Positions 7,631-16,153 of a DNA stretch of 32,384 nucleotides are shown here, piece by piece. The notes beneath the pieces are model-generated. The model was not told where the DNA came from, made no database searches, and saw only the letters and a list, made by a program, of their open reading frames with translations. The stretch comes from CAIKZJ01 sp964626015 (GTDB lineage: Bacteria; Bacteroidota; Ignavibacteria; Tepidaquicellales; Tepidaquicellaceae), in NCBI GenBank assembly GCA_964626015.1, contig CAZVCC010000039.1, positions 1 through 32,384 of the forward strand. The letters are read 5' to 3'. Each line of letters opens with the position of its first letter. Within the stretch, counting starts at the first letter, position 1. Made by a program: the position numbers and the translations under genes.

Positions 7631-8389
7631 ATGGAAAACCAGAGCAGAAACAACTATTTACCATTTGCGGTAATATTAGCGATTGGTTTTATAATAGCCG
7701 CATTCATTATTTCGGGAACGTGGAGAAAGGTAGCGAGCAGCAACGTAACTATTGCTGTGACGGGTTCAGCTTCGAAAGAGATAAAATCTGATTTAGGGAT
7801 TTGGGACGGTTCATTTTCGAATGAATCACCGTCAATGACAGACGCTTATGCTAAACTTCTTGAAACGAATTCAAAGGTGAAAAACTATTTAGTATCATTC
7901 GGATTTCCAGAGGAAAAAATAGTATTTTCATCAATTAACACAACGGAGCTTTATGAACAGAAATCGCGCGGGGAGATGTATATGGGAGAAAGTTACAGTA
8001 CGGGAAAAGTTATAGGATACAGGTTAACGCAGAATGTAATGGTTGAGTCGCAGGAAGTAGAAATGATAGACAGACTTTCAAGAACCGTTACAGAATTAAT
8101 AAATCAGGGGATATCTATTAATTCGAATCCGCCGAGATTTCTTTACACAAAGCTTAGTGACCTAAAGATTGAGATGATAGGATTAGCGGCACAAGACGCA
8201 AAAACAAGGGCAGAGCAGATAGCTAAGGCAACGGGAAACAGCGTGGGTGATGTACGGTCGTCGAAGACGGGTGTTATACAGATAAATGCAAAGAACTCCA
8301 CAGAGGTATCAGACTACGGCGTGAACGATGTTTCATCGCTTGAGAAGACGATAACAGCGGTTGTGAACGTTAGTTTTTCGCTTGATTGA
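7631..8389 (+). CDS. SIMPL-domain (DUF541) membrane-anchored protein
   Basis: This 252-residue protein has one N-terminal hydrophobic segment (about 10-29, after a short charged start). It is probably an inner-membrane anchor with the rest in the periplasm. The remainder, from the strand VTIAVTGSAS (39-48) through alternating strands and an amphipathic helix near DAKTRAEQIAKATG (184-197) to a final AVVNVSFSLD strand, matches the SIMPL/DUF541 pattern seen in oxidative-stress-defence and porin-associated periplasmic proteins. The exact function is not known for this family. No strong SD precedes the ATG. It is the only clear plus-strand protein gene in the window, it ends with TGA, and it shares a two-way terminator with the convergent subtilase. 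Confidence 0.85.
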   Translation: MENQSRNNYLPFAVILAIGFIIAAFIISGTWRKVASSNVTIAVTGSASKEIKSDLGIWDGSFSNESPSMTDAYAKLLETNSKVKNYLVSFGFPEEKIVFSSINTTELYEQKSRGEMYMGESYSTGKVIGYRLTQNVMVESQEVEMIDRLSRTVTELINQGISINSNPPRFLYTKLSDLKIEMIGLAAQDAKTRAEQIAKATGNSVGDVRSSKTGVIQINAKNSTEVSDYGVNDVSSLEKTITAVVNVSFSLD

Positions 8390-8411
8390 GATTTGTTTTA
8401 TAGACTAAATT

Positions 8412-8502
8412 AATATGCCGTCCCTGCCTGCCGCAGGCAGGCCTACGGGACTGTACTTACTTATATTGCTTTGCTATTGATATATCGTACCTACGGTGCT
8501 AT
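8412..8502. repeat. Dispersed intergenic repeat, copy A, with a nested palindrome
   Basis: This copy runs from ATATGCCGTCC through CTACGGGACT to TTTGCTATTGATATATCG and CTACGGTGCT. The same blocks in the same order recur at about 11075-11146. Here a 19-bp perfect inverted repeat (8423-8441, CCTGCCTGC-C-GCAGGCAGG) sits inside the GTCC...ACGGGAC palindrome. Copy B lacks it. Such palindromic elements are common between genes in this bacterial group, but I cannot name a specific family. Confidence 0.7.
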
Positions 8503-8521
8503 TGGAAATGTGTAATAATAC

Positions 8522-8551
8522 AAAAGGCGGTCAGGAATGACCGCCTTTTTG
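8522..8551. terminator. Two-way intrinsic terminator between the SIMPL gene and subtilase
   Basis: A 12-bp stem (8522-8533 with 8538-8549) and a GGAA loop are followed by T5 on the plus strand and preceded by an A-run that serves the minus strand. It lies between converging genes and can end both transcripts. The 29-bp core recurs at 11268-11296. Confidence 0.85.
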
Positions 8552-8576
8552 TTTAAAGAGTATGTTTAATTGAGAA

Positions 8577-10958
8577 TTACTTAATGAGCATCATACGCTT
8601 AAGGTCTGAAAAATCACCTGCGTTAATTCTATAGAAATACATGCCAGAAGATAAATTGTTATAATCACGGCTGTCGAACTCTACCTGATAATTTCCTGCA
8701 ATCTTTCTTGAGTTAACGAGTGTTGCTACTTCCCTACCGAGCACATCAAATACTTTAATTGATACCATTGATTCCTTTGCGACAGAATAGCTGATGATTG
8801 TCGAAGGATTGAACGGGTTCGGATAATTCTGTGATAATGAATAAGTCATTGTCTGTTCATTACCTGTTAATGAAGTTACAGAACCGAACGGGAAATTGGT
8901 TGCAAAAGGTTTAGTTGTATAATAAGCAACAACCTGATTGGTGTCAGTAAGACCGATGTTCACGTTCATTGAACCTGTTGCTGATGAAGTAGTTCTTGCG
9001 GCAAGAATAAGCGTTCTTGAAGAATCGAGGAACTTAAACTTCAGACTATCGAAAGTAAGAGGTCCATTTACAAAAGGATGTGACTTTAGTTTTATATCGC
9101 CTGCTGATACGACATTGTTTTTATCTTTATCCCAGTAGAGATCGAAAGAAGTAACGTTAGTACCTGTCGCGTTCGTTGTCATACCAAACTTTAAGAGTTT
9201 CAGTGAACCGACCTGCGGATTAACTGAAGTGGAAATTTTTAATCCTACGAGCTCTCTTGCGGTATCGCTGGCTGCGAGTGTGCTATTGATAAGCATATTG
9301 CTGCCATTGTTAATTCCTTCGAGTGTAAACTTAGGAGATTTCGTAGCTGCGAATGCATCAATTCTGCCTGTTCCGTATCTATAGTCTTTTCCCGGGTCAC
9401 CTTTTTCAACAGCGGTTAATTCTATTACTTTCGAAATATCTCTTGGCAACATTTCAGGGTTTATCGAAAGCATCAATGCGATACAACCTGCGGTATGCGG
9501 GGTTGCGGATGAAGTACCGCCGAATGAACCACCATAACCCGTACCCGAGCTTACGTACGTAGAAATAGAGCCTTCACCCGGAGCAGAGACGTCAGGTTTT
9601 TTAAGCCCCATAGAATCGGGTTCGATAGGATCAATTCTGCTGTATGGATAGTCTTTATGGTTTGAATCTATCGTATAAGTATAAGCACCCCAGAGCGCCC
9701 AGTTACCCCAAGTTGAAGGACCCCACGGTGATGAGGAAGCAATAATATCAGTTGCACAACTAACGTTACCAACACCTATAACACCACTGAGATTACCTCT
9801 CAAAGTTTGTTCGGGATGCAGCCAAGGCGGAGGACAATTTCCTGCTGTAGAAATATTTAATGGAATACCTCTATTATTACCGTCGTTACTCGTAGAATTA
9901 GTGTGAATCATTCCTCCAGCGAGAGACATATCGGTAGCGAGCCTCATAGCTGAATAATCGGGTTTAGGAGACATATTCCATTTCCAGCTTAAAGAGCTTG
10001 TAAAAACATCAACGCCCATGAGCAGTGCGTACTGGAATGCTGCCATCTGCTGCGATTGACCTGAGCCGTTACGTGTGAGCAAACACTTTGCTTCGGGCGC
10101 AACGCCTGTCTGAGTACCCATAGTACCATCACCGACTACGTGTCCGAGAGTAGCAGAGCCATGAGATGCGGTTGTGATGTTGTAATTATTAGTTGTATAA
10201 TCCCAGCCGACTAAATCATCAACTTTACCGTTACCGTCATTATCAATACCATTAATATCGCCCGGGTCGAAAGCAGAAGTTGTTCCCGTACCCCAGATAA
10301 TTGTCATGCCGTTTGCGTTGGCATCTTCACCGAGGTTTTGGTATATACCTTTAACGAGGTCGGGATGTTTCCACCAGAAACCATCGTCAGCATTACCGAC
10401 AAGAACTCCTTTACCTTTATTACCCTGCACCCAGCAATCATCGGCATTCATAAGGGTTATGCCGGGCTCGATAGCCTGTGGGCTGGTAAGAGCACCAATG
10501 AAAGGCGGAGTTATTTGTTTTGAATCGTGAAGCTCCTCCACGGGATATTCCGGGTCGTAAGTTATCATAACGACTTCATTAAAACTACCCGCGATATCAT
10601 AGATAGTACTGAGGTCGGCTTTAAGAGCTATTCTGTTGATAATCCAGAGTATCTCAACGTCGGCAGCAGAGCCTGACGATTTTTTACTGTCAATAAAAAG
10701 TCTGACTTGTCTTTGCGACTGGTCAGAAAACCTCATTAATCTATCAACAACGATAGCACGCCTTTCTTTCTTTGGAGTATCGTAGCTAATATCATTAAAA
10801 TCATTGAGAGATAAGTGCTTATCGAAGGCAATCATTACGGGGATTTTTTCATTCGGAGAAGCACTGTTTAATTTGTTCTGCAAATCAGGATGAATTCTCG
10901 GGTTTGCAAAAACGGCTGTGTATAACAAAGTTATAACGAGCAGATAAGATAATTTCAT
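8577..10958 (-). CDS. Secreted subtilisin-like serine protease (S8) with T9SS type-A sorting domain
   Basis: This 793-residue exported peptidase has a signal peptide at about 1-18 (cleavage near VFA-NP), then a propeptide-like region (30-140), and the catalytic domain from about 180. The triad is D191 in NADDGF (D-D-G instead of the usual D-T-G), H266 in SHGSATLGH, and S483 in GGTSSATPHTAG. N358 in STSNDG is the likely oxyanion residue. A calcium-loop-like segment, DINGIDNDGNGKVDD (234-248), lies between D and H. The C-terminal 85 residues have SQNYPNPFNPSTIISYS, VFDVLGREVATLV, SSGMYFYR and a final MLIK, so the protein should be exported by Sec and then the type IX system. AAAGGAG lies about 10 bp before the ATG. 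It converges on the SIMPL gene and stands alone. Confidence 0.93.
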   Translation of the reverse strand: MKLSYLLVITLLYTAVFANPRIHPDLQNKLNSASPNEKIPVMIAFDKHLSLNDFNDISYDTPKKERRAIVVDRLMRFSDQSQRQVRLFIDSKKSSGSAADVEILWIINRIALKADLSTIYDIAGSFNEVVMITYDPEYPVEELHDSKQITPPFIGALTSPQAIEPGITLMNADDCWVQGNKGKGVLVGNADDGFWWKHPDLVKGIYQNLGEDANANGMTIIWGTGTTSAFDPGDINGIDNDGNGKVDDLVGWDYTTNNYNITTASHGSATLGHVVGDGTMGTQTGVAPEAKCLLTRNGSGQSQQMAAFQYALLMGVDVFTSSLSWKWNMSPKPDYSAMRLATDMSLAGGMIHTNSTSNDGNNRGIPLNISTAGNCPPPWLHPEQTLRGNLSGVIGVGNVSCATDIIASSSPWGPSTWGNWALWGAYTYTIDSNHKDYPYSRIDPIEPDSMGLKKPDVSAPGEGSISTYVSSGTGYGGSFGGTSSATPHTAGCIALMLSINPEMLPRDISKVIELTAVEKGDPGKDYRYGTGRIDAFAATKSPKFTLEGINNGSNMLINSTLAASDTARELVGLKISTSVNPQVGSLKLLKFGMTTNATGTNVTSFDLYWDKDKNNVVSAGDIKLKSHPFVNGPLTFDSLKFKFLDSSRTLILAARTTSSATGSMNVNIGLTDTNQVVAYYTTKPFATNFPFGSVTSLTGNEQTMTYSLSQNYPNPFNPSTIISYSVAKESMVSIKVFDVLGREVATLVNSRKIAGNYQVEFDSRDYNNLSSGMYFYRINAGDFSDLKRMMLIK

Positions 10959-11074
10959 AAATAAGACTCCTTTAGTAGTTTAAGTAACTTAATAAAAATA
11001 TACGAATAAGAAATAATAATTGGTATTGAATTAATGAAACTCCCTGCCGCAAGCAGCGGGGTATCTTATTAAAA

Positions 11075-11146
11075 AATATGTCGTCCATACGGGACTTAAC
11101 ACATATAAAACTACTTTGCTATTAATATCGCACTTACGGTGCCTAG
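11075..11146. repeat. Dispersed intergenic repeat, copy B, without the nested palindrome
   Basis: It shares AATATGTCGTCC, TACGGGACTT, CTTTGCTATTAATATCG and CTTACGGTGC with copy A at 8412-8502, in the same order and orientation. GTCCATACGGGAC (11083-11095) is the uninterrupted form of the palindrome that contains the nested 19-bp hairpin in copy A. Confidence 0.65.
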
Positions 11147-11267
11147 AAGGATTCACTAGCAAGTAAGTTACGTTTAATTGATATATTTCACCTGCCCTTG
11201 AAGGCAAGCCCATAGTGCTCAGAAAAGACTCGCAAGAAAGGAGTTTGCAATTACACTATTTGAAATT

Positions 11268-11296
11268 ACAAAAGGCGGTCAGGAATGACCGCCTTT
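11268..11296. terminator. Terminator of the 1529-residue T9SS gene, second copy of the 8522 element
   Basis: An 11-bp stem (11271-11281 with 11286-11296) and a GGAA loop are preceded on the plus strand by four A residues, giving a U-tract for the minus strand. The sequence from ACAAAAGGCGG onward is identical over 29 bp to the terminator at 8520-8548. Confidence 0.8.
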
Positions 11297-11319
11297 GTTG
11301 TTCTTTATAAATAGACGGA

Positions 11320-14300
11320 TCACTTGAGAAGAACCATCTTCTTAACTGCAATAAAATCCTTTCCTTCATTGACCAGTATCCTTGCAAAGAAAACACCGCT
11401 TGCAAGGTTTGAGCCGTTGAACTCGGTTATGTATCTACCCGCTGTCTTGAATTCATTGTTTACAAGTGTTTTCACTTCTCTTCCCAGTATGTCATAAATA
11501 ATCAATTTTACCTTTGTGTCTCGTGGTAAATCATACGCAATCTTAGTAGTTGGGTTAAAAGGATTCGGATAATTTTGATAGAAAGCATATGTGGCCGGAA
11601 CTAAGATCTGTGGATTTGAATCGCTGCCTGATTTTTTTGGAAATAACTTCTCAATATCGTTGTTAATTATAATCTTGTATTCTTCGGCATCTTTAGGTCT
11701 CTTTGTCCTTATCAGGGAATTAAGGTTTTTCACTTCCTCAAGTTTTTGTTTAACTTTTGAAGTGTTGTTACCTTTGGATTTATTAAGTTCTTCTTCAAGC
11801 GATTTTACTTTTTCTATTTGCTTTTGTCTGTCGTCTTTTAATACATCTCCGACTGATTTTATGAGTGTTTTTCTGTCGTCCAATGTGAATACTTTCTTAT
11901 CGTATTTATCAATGTTCATTAGGCGTTTCATTCTTAATGAATCTACTAGGAACTGACTTTCAAAGACTAATGAATTTAAATTATCTTCTTCATTGCTTGA
12001 TAAAGCTCCGCCTGCATTTGCAAGCAGAAGTGTTGAAGCGTAATCCCAAGATGCTACAAGACCTTCATAACTGTATGGATTTTGAGCTATGATATCCTGA
12101 TATCCATCGAGTGCCGAATTATATTGATGTAAATGAACCTTGCATTTCTGTATAAAGTAGTTTGATGTTCTAACAAGTGTCAGGTTTTGGGTATGGTTTA
12201 TTATAAGTTGTTCGAGGAATGTCTTTAATGACTGCATATTTGCACTTATATCCTCAAGTTTTGTGTTTGCAAAATACAATAAGGAAATGACGTCGGCAGT
12301 CGTAATACTATCAGAATAGTTAGTTAAAAGTTGTGTTCCTAATAGCTTAGTGCTATCATAATTACGCTTCATTACACTTTTATAGAAATCTCTGTAAAGA
12401 GTAACAGATGGTGAACTGTTTTGGAATTGCGACAATGTTGACTTGAAAACAGTGTCAACGATGTCATTGACAACAGGTGCAATAAAGTCCGCAATTCTGT
12501 CCTGCTGAAAATTGCAGTTGTGTGGGTCTTCTTTAAGAGTGTACCGCAGACCATCAAGATCTGTTATAGAATCAATGGCATTATTGCCTTCACCGTTAAA
12601 ACAGTTACCTATAGCTTCAATAAACTTTATAGGTCCGTCATCACTTGCTGAGAAATTTCCGTTACCTACTAAATTAAAGTTCTCTAAAACATTATTTACA
12701 TTCAGGTTATTGTTTCCGTAGTTCATCTCAAAAATTGAGTTACTAAGACTAATATTTCTGGAGTTATCACCACTATTTGAAAAAGAGTTATTTCCACCGA
12801 TGTAAAGATTTCCAATTAGACCCATATTAATCGTACTGGAAGAAGTTGCCAAAATACTTGTATTGTCAATACCTGACGAAGAAATTATATTATTATTCAT
12901 CTCAAGCGTTGTATTCAATAACTTCAAACCATATTTGTAACCGGTAATAATATTTCTGTCGACGTAAGAAGAAAATGTGTTTGAGAGAAAAATGCCGAAT
13001 GTTGATTGAGTTGTATTATTTGTAATAACATTATCCATTATCAGTAGATTACAGTAGCCAAGAGATGAACATCCAACTAAAACTGCAGCAGTAGAGTTTT
13101 CGGTAGAAATATAATTGTTCATTATGGCAACATCACTATAGTCAGAAAGAGCAAAATTATTTACGTTTATTCCCTTTGCCTGAGGAGGCAAAATGAATTG
13201 TGACGACCTTACCGAAGACCAGTTACAATTATAAAATGACATAGCCCAATAAGAAGATGATTGAACATCACCTATATCTTGAAATATTGCATTAAATACA
13301 TCTGCATTGCTATAATTATTAACAGAAATTCCACGCCATTTATTTCCATTTTGTGCCTTTAAAACAACTTGATTGTTTCCGCCTATAAGAAAGTCGGTTC
13401 CGTTATACCCCTGAATTGTCCCATTCTGTGAAAACGAAATAGTAGTCAAACCATTGATTGCCGGAATGTTTAAATTATAACCGCCTGTATTAACTATTCC
13501 ATTGCAATTAACCGTAGTTGCAACAACAAGTTCATCGCACACAAATGTTCCGCCATCTACCATTACAGGGACCAATTTGTAAAGTTTTCCTTGGGCTGGT
13601 TTGAATTTTCCCAGAGAAATAATATTACTTATTCTTTTATCAAAAGTAGTAACAACAGAATTATCTTCAAGGTCGATTATTTTCCAATTATTGAATCCAT
13701 CCAATTCATTCGTATTATCAGAACTAAAAACAACTTTTACAAATCTTCTGCCGCTGCAATCGTCATCCCCAGGTGAGCAACGTCGATTTAATAACATAAA
13801 GTAGTTTGTAAATGGTTCGTTGATAGGCTTGAAAGTAGCAGCCTGAACATACGTATTATTAGGGTTTTCATAGCTTGTATTAGGTACAATTTCGGCGCAT
13901 TGCGTCTGTGGGTTTTGTAACTCAGTTCTTACTTCATCAAAATATGAATTTGCTGTAAATTGGTTCCTTTCATCAGACAACCTGTAAACACATGATTTAG
14001 TGTGTTGCGGATCAAACAACATTACATAAGGTGCCCATTTTGACAATTTTATATCTATTGATTTTATTCCTTCATACTTGTTTTGACCGTATGCAGAATT
14101 AGTTCTTTTACTCCCATCTGAATTTATTATTCCGAATGCATGCCAAAATGGATCAGAATCATAACAGAAGTACATTATGCCTTTTGCATTGTAGGTCAAT
14201 GCCAAACAAGCTTGCAATTCAATTTCCTCGTTTGAAGGTTCTTTGAGTATATGATGAATCTCATTATACCAGCTATGTGCCTGAGGGCAATTAATAATCC

Positions 14301-15909
14301 TCATTCCTGATTTTGAAAGTTCGCTCATTAACTTATATACATAAGTTAAACTCGTCCCACTTGCATAAATATTGTCAAGTTGTAATTGTAGATGTGTATC
14401 ATAAAATCCAGGTGAAGCAGGAAATGAAAATATATTTGCATTTACGTTATATCCGGATGTAGTTAGTGTTGTTGGATGATAAGATATTCCTGACCCCGAA
14501 GTAAACCCTTGCAGAGCATAAGAACCCATTACAATTGTATTTAAACCGAAGTCATGATGCAAATATTGTAACAACTTATCCGCTCCGAACCAATTATTTT
14601 GATAATAATAAGGAACATGCACGTTAAATAATTCATAATTCAACCAAATAACCATTTCATTTGTGTTTCCAGTTCGTGTTCTGATTCTATTATTCAATTC
14701 CTTTATTGCCGGAAAATGACTGAATGCTGCCTCTTCAAAATAGAAATAGTTAGGTATAGGGTTAGATGTATTATATTGTTCTTGAGCCCAGTCGATTTCT
14801 GTTTCTAATTTATCAATTAATTCATTATGCCATGAATCATTTAAAGTCATAAATTGATGTGCTGGTTCGTTTTCAATTCTAACTCTATCAATCCACATAT
14901 CACACACACCCGTCCAGTAAATTTTTATATCACAACCACAAGAGACATTTACCCAGTCGAATATAAATTCATCCGGGTCAGTACTTGTGAAATTTTGAAG
15001 TTTTGATTTATCGATTTTTAAATAACTTAAAAAAGATTGATCATTTAAATAAAAAGATTCCATATAACTTCCATTGTATTGACCATTCTCATCTTTAAAA
15101 TTCTTTACCATTAAATCAAATTCTTCCTGTATTGTCCCATCCCATCCTGTAACTTTAATCCTGCAAACAACATCGTTGTTGTGTTCTGTGCCTGAGGCAA
15201 AATACGGATCTATCTTTATTTTTGGTAATACATACCAGTTATATTCGTCATCTCGCATCCAAGGATTTACATTGTTGAATGACATTTCTCTGTTAGCTCT
15301 CAGTTCGGAATTAATAAGTATGTCGTTATCTATTTTACTTTCATTTAAACTATTGCAATATTTTACCATTTCATTCGTACCGTTTATATTATCGGTTATA
15401 TCAGTCACAGCATAGTTCATATTATTAGTTTCAATCAAGGACTGATTATAAGCATAAAACCAATAATGGTCCGCCTGATAATTATTACCAACAGATTCAC
15501 ACTTGTAATCTATCCTTTGGCTTCCGACGAGGTATTCAATTACAGGTCTGTGCATGAAAGTTCTCATAATGTTCTGATTATCTGTAAAAACGTTGTGTAC
15601 GGCATCATAGTAATTCGAAGTTGTATTTGTATAATAGTCAGCATTGTCATACCTCCACCCCCAATTGGTTGGTGCACAATAGGTATGCCAGGTGTTGAAA
15701 TTTAATTCACTATATTTTGAATAATCATTTCCCCATGAGTGATCAATTGGAACCCCGCCATTATGAAAAGCTCCTATAATAAATTGTTTATCAAGAACGG
15801 GATATGCTTCTGCTTTGTTTATTTCTGCCGAAGGTTTGTTTACTATTGATGAAATAGTTAAATAAATCAAAAATGTAAACAATGCGAATGCTGTAATATT
15901 TATTTTCAT
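11320..15909 (-). CDS. Very large secreted multidomain protein with T9SS type-A sorting domain
   Basis: This 1529-residue exported protein has a signal peptide or anchor at about 4-24. Residues about 40-700 are rich in Trp, Tyr and Asn. Stretches such as FYFEEAAFSHF, then MVIWLNYELF and ALTYNAKGIMYFCYD, look like the strands of a TIM-barrel glycoside-hydrolase-like domain, but I cannot assign a family or catalytic pair. Residues about 870-1065 show short repeating units rich in Asn, Ser and hydrophobic residues (for example IMNNYIS, IMDNVITNN, VDRNIITGY), as in a right-handed parallel beta-helix. A helical, tetratricopeptide-like region follows (about 1180-1350), then a charged coiled coil near 1385-1425, and a C-terminal domain with YQNYPNPFNPTTKIAYDLP, YDILGREVKTLV and SGVFFARIL. 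I infer a surface or released carbohydrate-active or adhesive protein. A 21-codon ORF precedes it. Confidence 0.85.
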   Translation of the reverse strand: MKINITAFALFTFLIYLTISSIVNKPSAEINKAEAYPVLDKQFIIGAFHNGGVPIDHSWGNDYSKYSELNFNTWHTYCAPTNWGWRYDNADYYTNTTSNYYDAVHNVFTDNQNIMRTFMHRPVIEYLVGSQRIDYKCESVGNNYQADHYWFYAYNQSLIETNNMNYAVTDITDNINGTNEMVKYCNSLNESKIDNDILINSELRANREMSFNNVNPWMRDDEYNWYVLPKIKIDPYFASGTEHNNDVVCRIKVTGWDGTIQEEFDLMVKNFKDENGQYNGSYMESFYLNDQSFLSYLKIDKSKLQNFTSTDPDEFIFDWVNVSCGCDIKIYWTGVCDMWIDRVRIENEPAHQFMTLNDSWHNELIDKLETEIDWAQEQYNTSNPIPNYFYFEEAAFSHFPAIKELNNRIRTRTGNTNEMVIWLNYELFNVHVPYYYQNNWFGADKLLQYLHHDFGLNTIVMGSYALQGFTSGSGISYHPTTLTTSGYNVNANIFSFPASPGFYDTHLQLQLDNIYASGTSLTYVYKLMSELSKSGMRIINCPQAHSWYNEIHHILKEPSNEEIELQACLALTYNAKGIMYFCYDSDPFWHAFGIINSDGSKRTNSAYGQNKYEGIKSIDIKLSKWAPYVMLFDPQHTKSCVYRLSDERNQFTANSYFDEVRTELQNPQTQCAEIVPNTSYENPNNTYVQAATFKPINEPFTNYFMLLNRRCSPGDDDCSGRRFVKVVFSSDNTNELDGFNNWKIIDLEDNSVVTTFDKRISNIISLGKFKPAQGKLYKLVPVMVDGGTFVCDELVVATTVNCNGIVNTGGYNLNIPAINGLTTISFSQNGTIQGYNGTDFLIGGNNQVVLKAQNGNKWRGISVNNYSNADVFNAIFQDIGDVQSSSYWAMSFYNCNWSSVRSSQFILPPQAKGINVNNFALSDYSDVAIMNNYISTENSTAAVLVGCSSLGYCNLLIMDNVITNNTTQSTFGIFLSNTFSSYVDRNIITGYKYGLKLLNTTLEMNNNIISSSGIDNTSILATSSSTINMGLIGNLYIGGNNSFSNSGDNSRNISLSNSIFEMNYGNNNLNVNNVLENFNLVGNGNFSASDDGPIKFIEAIGNCFNGEGNNAIDSITDLDGLRYTLKEDPHNCNFQQDRIADFIAPVVNDIVDTVFKSTLSQFQNSSPSVTLYRDFYKSVMKRNYDSTKLLGTQLLTNYSDSITTADVISLLYFANTKLEDISANMQSLKTFLEQLIINHTQNLTLVRTSNYFIQKCKVHLHQYNSALDGYQDIIAQNPYSYEGLVASWDYASTLLLANAGGALSSNEEDNLNSLVFESQFLVDSLRMKRLMNIDKYDKKVFTLDDRKTLIKSVGDVLKDDRQKQIEKVKSLEEELNKSKGNNTSKVKQKLEEVKNLNSLIRTKRPKDAEEYKIIINNDIEKLFPKKSGSDSNPQILVPATYAFYQNYPNPFNPTTKIAYDLPRDTKVKLIIYDILGREVKTLVNNEFKTAGRYITEFNGSNLASGVFFARILVNEGKDFIAVKKMVLLK

Positions 15910-15930
15910 AATATTTTTTAATTAAATTAA

Positions 15931-15996
15931 TTACACGAATGAATTAAGTTTTATTCTCCGTAAAAATAAACTCCTATATTCCGGCGGCTCATCCAT
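15931..15996 (-). CDS. Possible 21-residue upstream/leader ORF
   Basis: An ATG at 15996-15994 opens a 21-codon frame (MDEPPEYRSL, then FLRRIKLNSFV) ending with TAA 21 bp before the start of the 1529-residue gene. AAAGG lies about 9 bp upstream of its ATG on the minus strand. The peptide has no membrane or signal character. It could be a translated leader that couples or attenuates the large gene, or chance coding through a GC-richer repeat-like segment. No homologue is recognised. Confidence 0.25.
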   Translation of the reverse strand: MDEPPEYRSLFLRRIKLNSFV

Positions 15997-16041
15997 CCTA
16001 ACACCTTTCTTTAAATTTTATGAATGTTTATTTTGTTATTT

Positions 16042-16123
16042 AAAAAAAGGCGGAGCAATTCCTTGTATTAGGAAATATCCATTTAAATAAAACTTGCCGG
16101 TTTTATTGGGCGTCTCCGCCTTT
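16042..16123 (-). terminator. Branched (three-way junction) intrinsic terminator
   Basis: On the minus strand a 10-bp outer stem (AAAGGCGGAG at 16123-16114 with CTCCGCCTTT at 16055-16046) is followed by more T residues. The 58 nt enclosed form two more hairpins: a perfect 8-bp stem at 16086-16107 (loop 16094-16099) and a 5-bp stem at 16059-16074. It begins about 30 bp after the stop of the YCF48-like gene. Most intrinsic terminators have a short single loop, so this is an unusually elaborate one and might be a stable RNA 3' end. Confidence 0.6.
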
Positions 16124-16153
16124 ATTTATGTATTATTTTTAAATTAAATCTTA

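Larger units (their letters stand above)
10959..11319. other. Repeat-rich spacer between two T9SS-substrate genes
   Basis: This 361-bp gap holds the promoter and RBS of the downstream subtilase, an imperfect CCGC/GCGG inverted repeat at about 11041-11061, dispersed repeat copy B at about 11075-11146, another small inverted repeat (TGCC CTTGAA GGCA) near 11194-11207, and the terminator of the 1529-residue gene. A 60-codon minus-strand frame across it looks like chance reading through repeats. Confidence 0.65.
15910..16153. other. Spacer with a 21-codon upstream ORF and a branched terminator
   Basis: This gap between the repeat-protein gene and the 1529-residue gene (both minus strand) contains the branched hairpin at 16042-16123, which ends the upstream transcript. 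It also contains the small frame at 15931-15996, which has its own SD-like sequence. No larger gene fits. Confidence 0.6.

Noticed and set aside
11031..11213. 60-codon minus-strand ORF between two T9SS genes
   Set aside because: It reads straight through dispersed palindromic repeats and has no recognisable protein features.
11591..11956. 121-codon plus-strand frame inside the 1529-residue gene
   Set aside because: It is the complement of the coiled-coil and linker codons, with no start context or family likeness.
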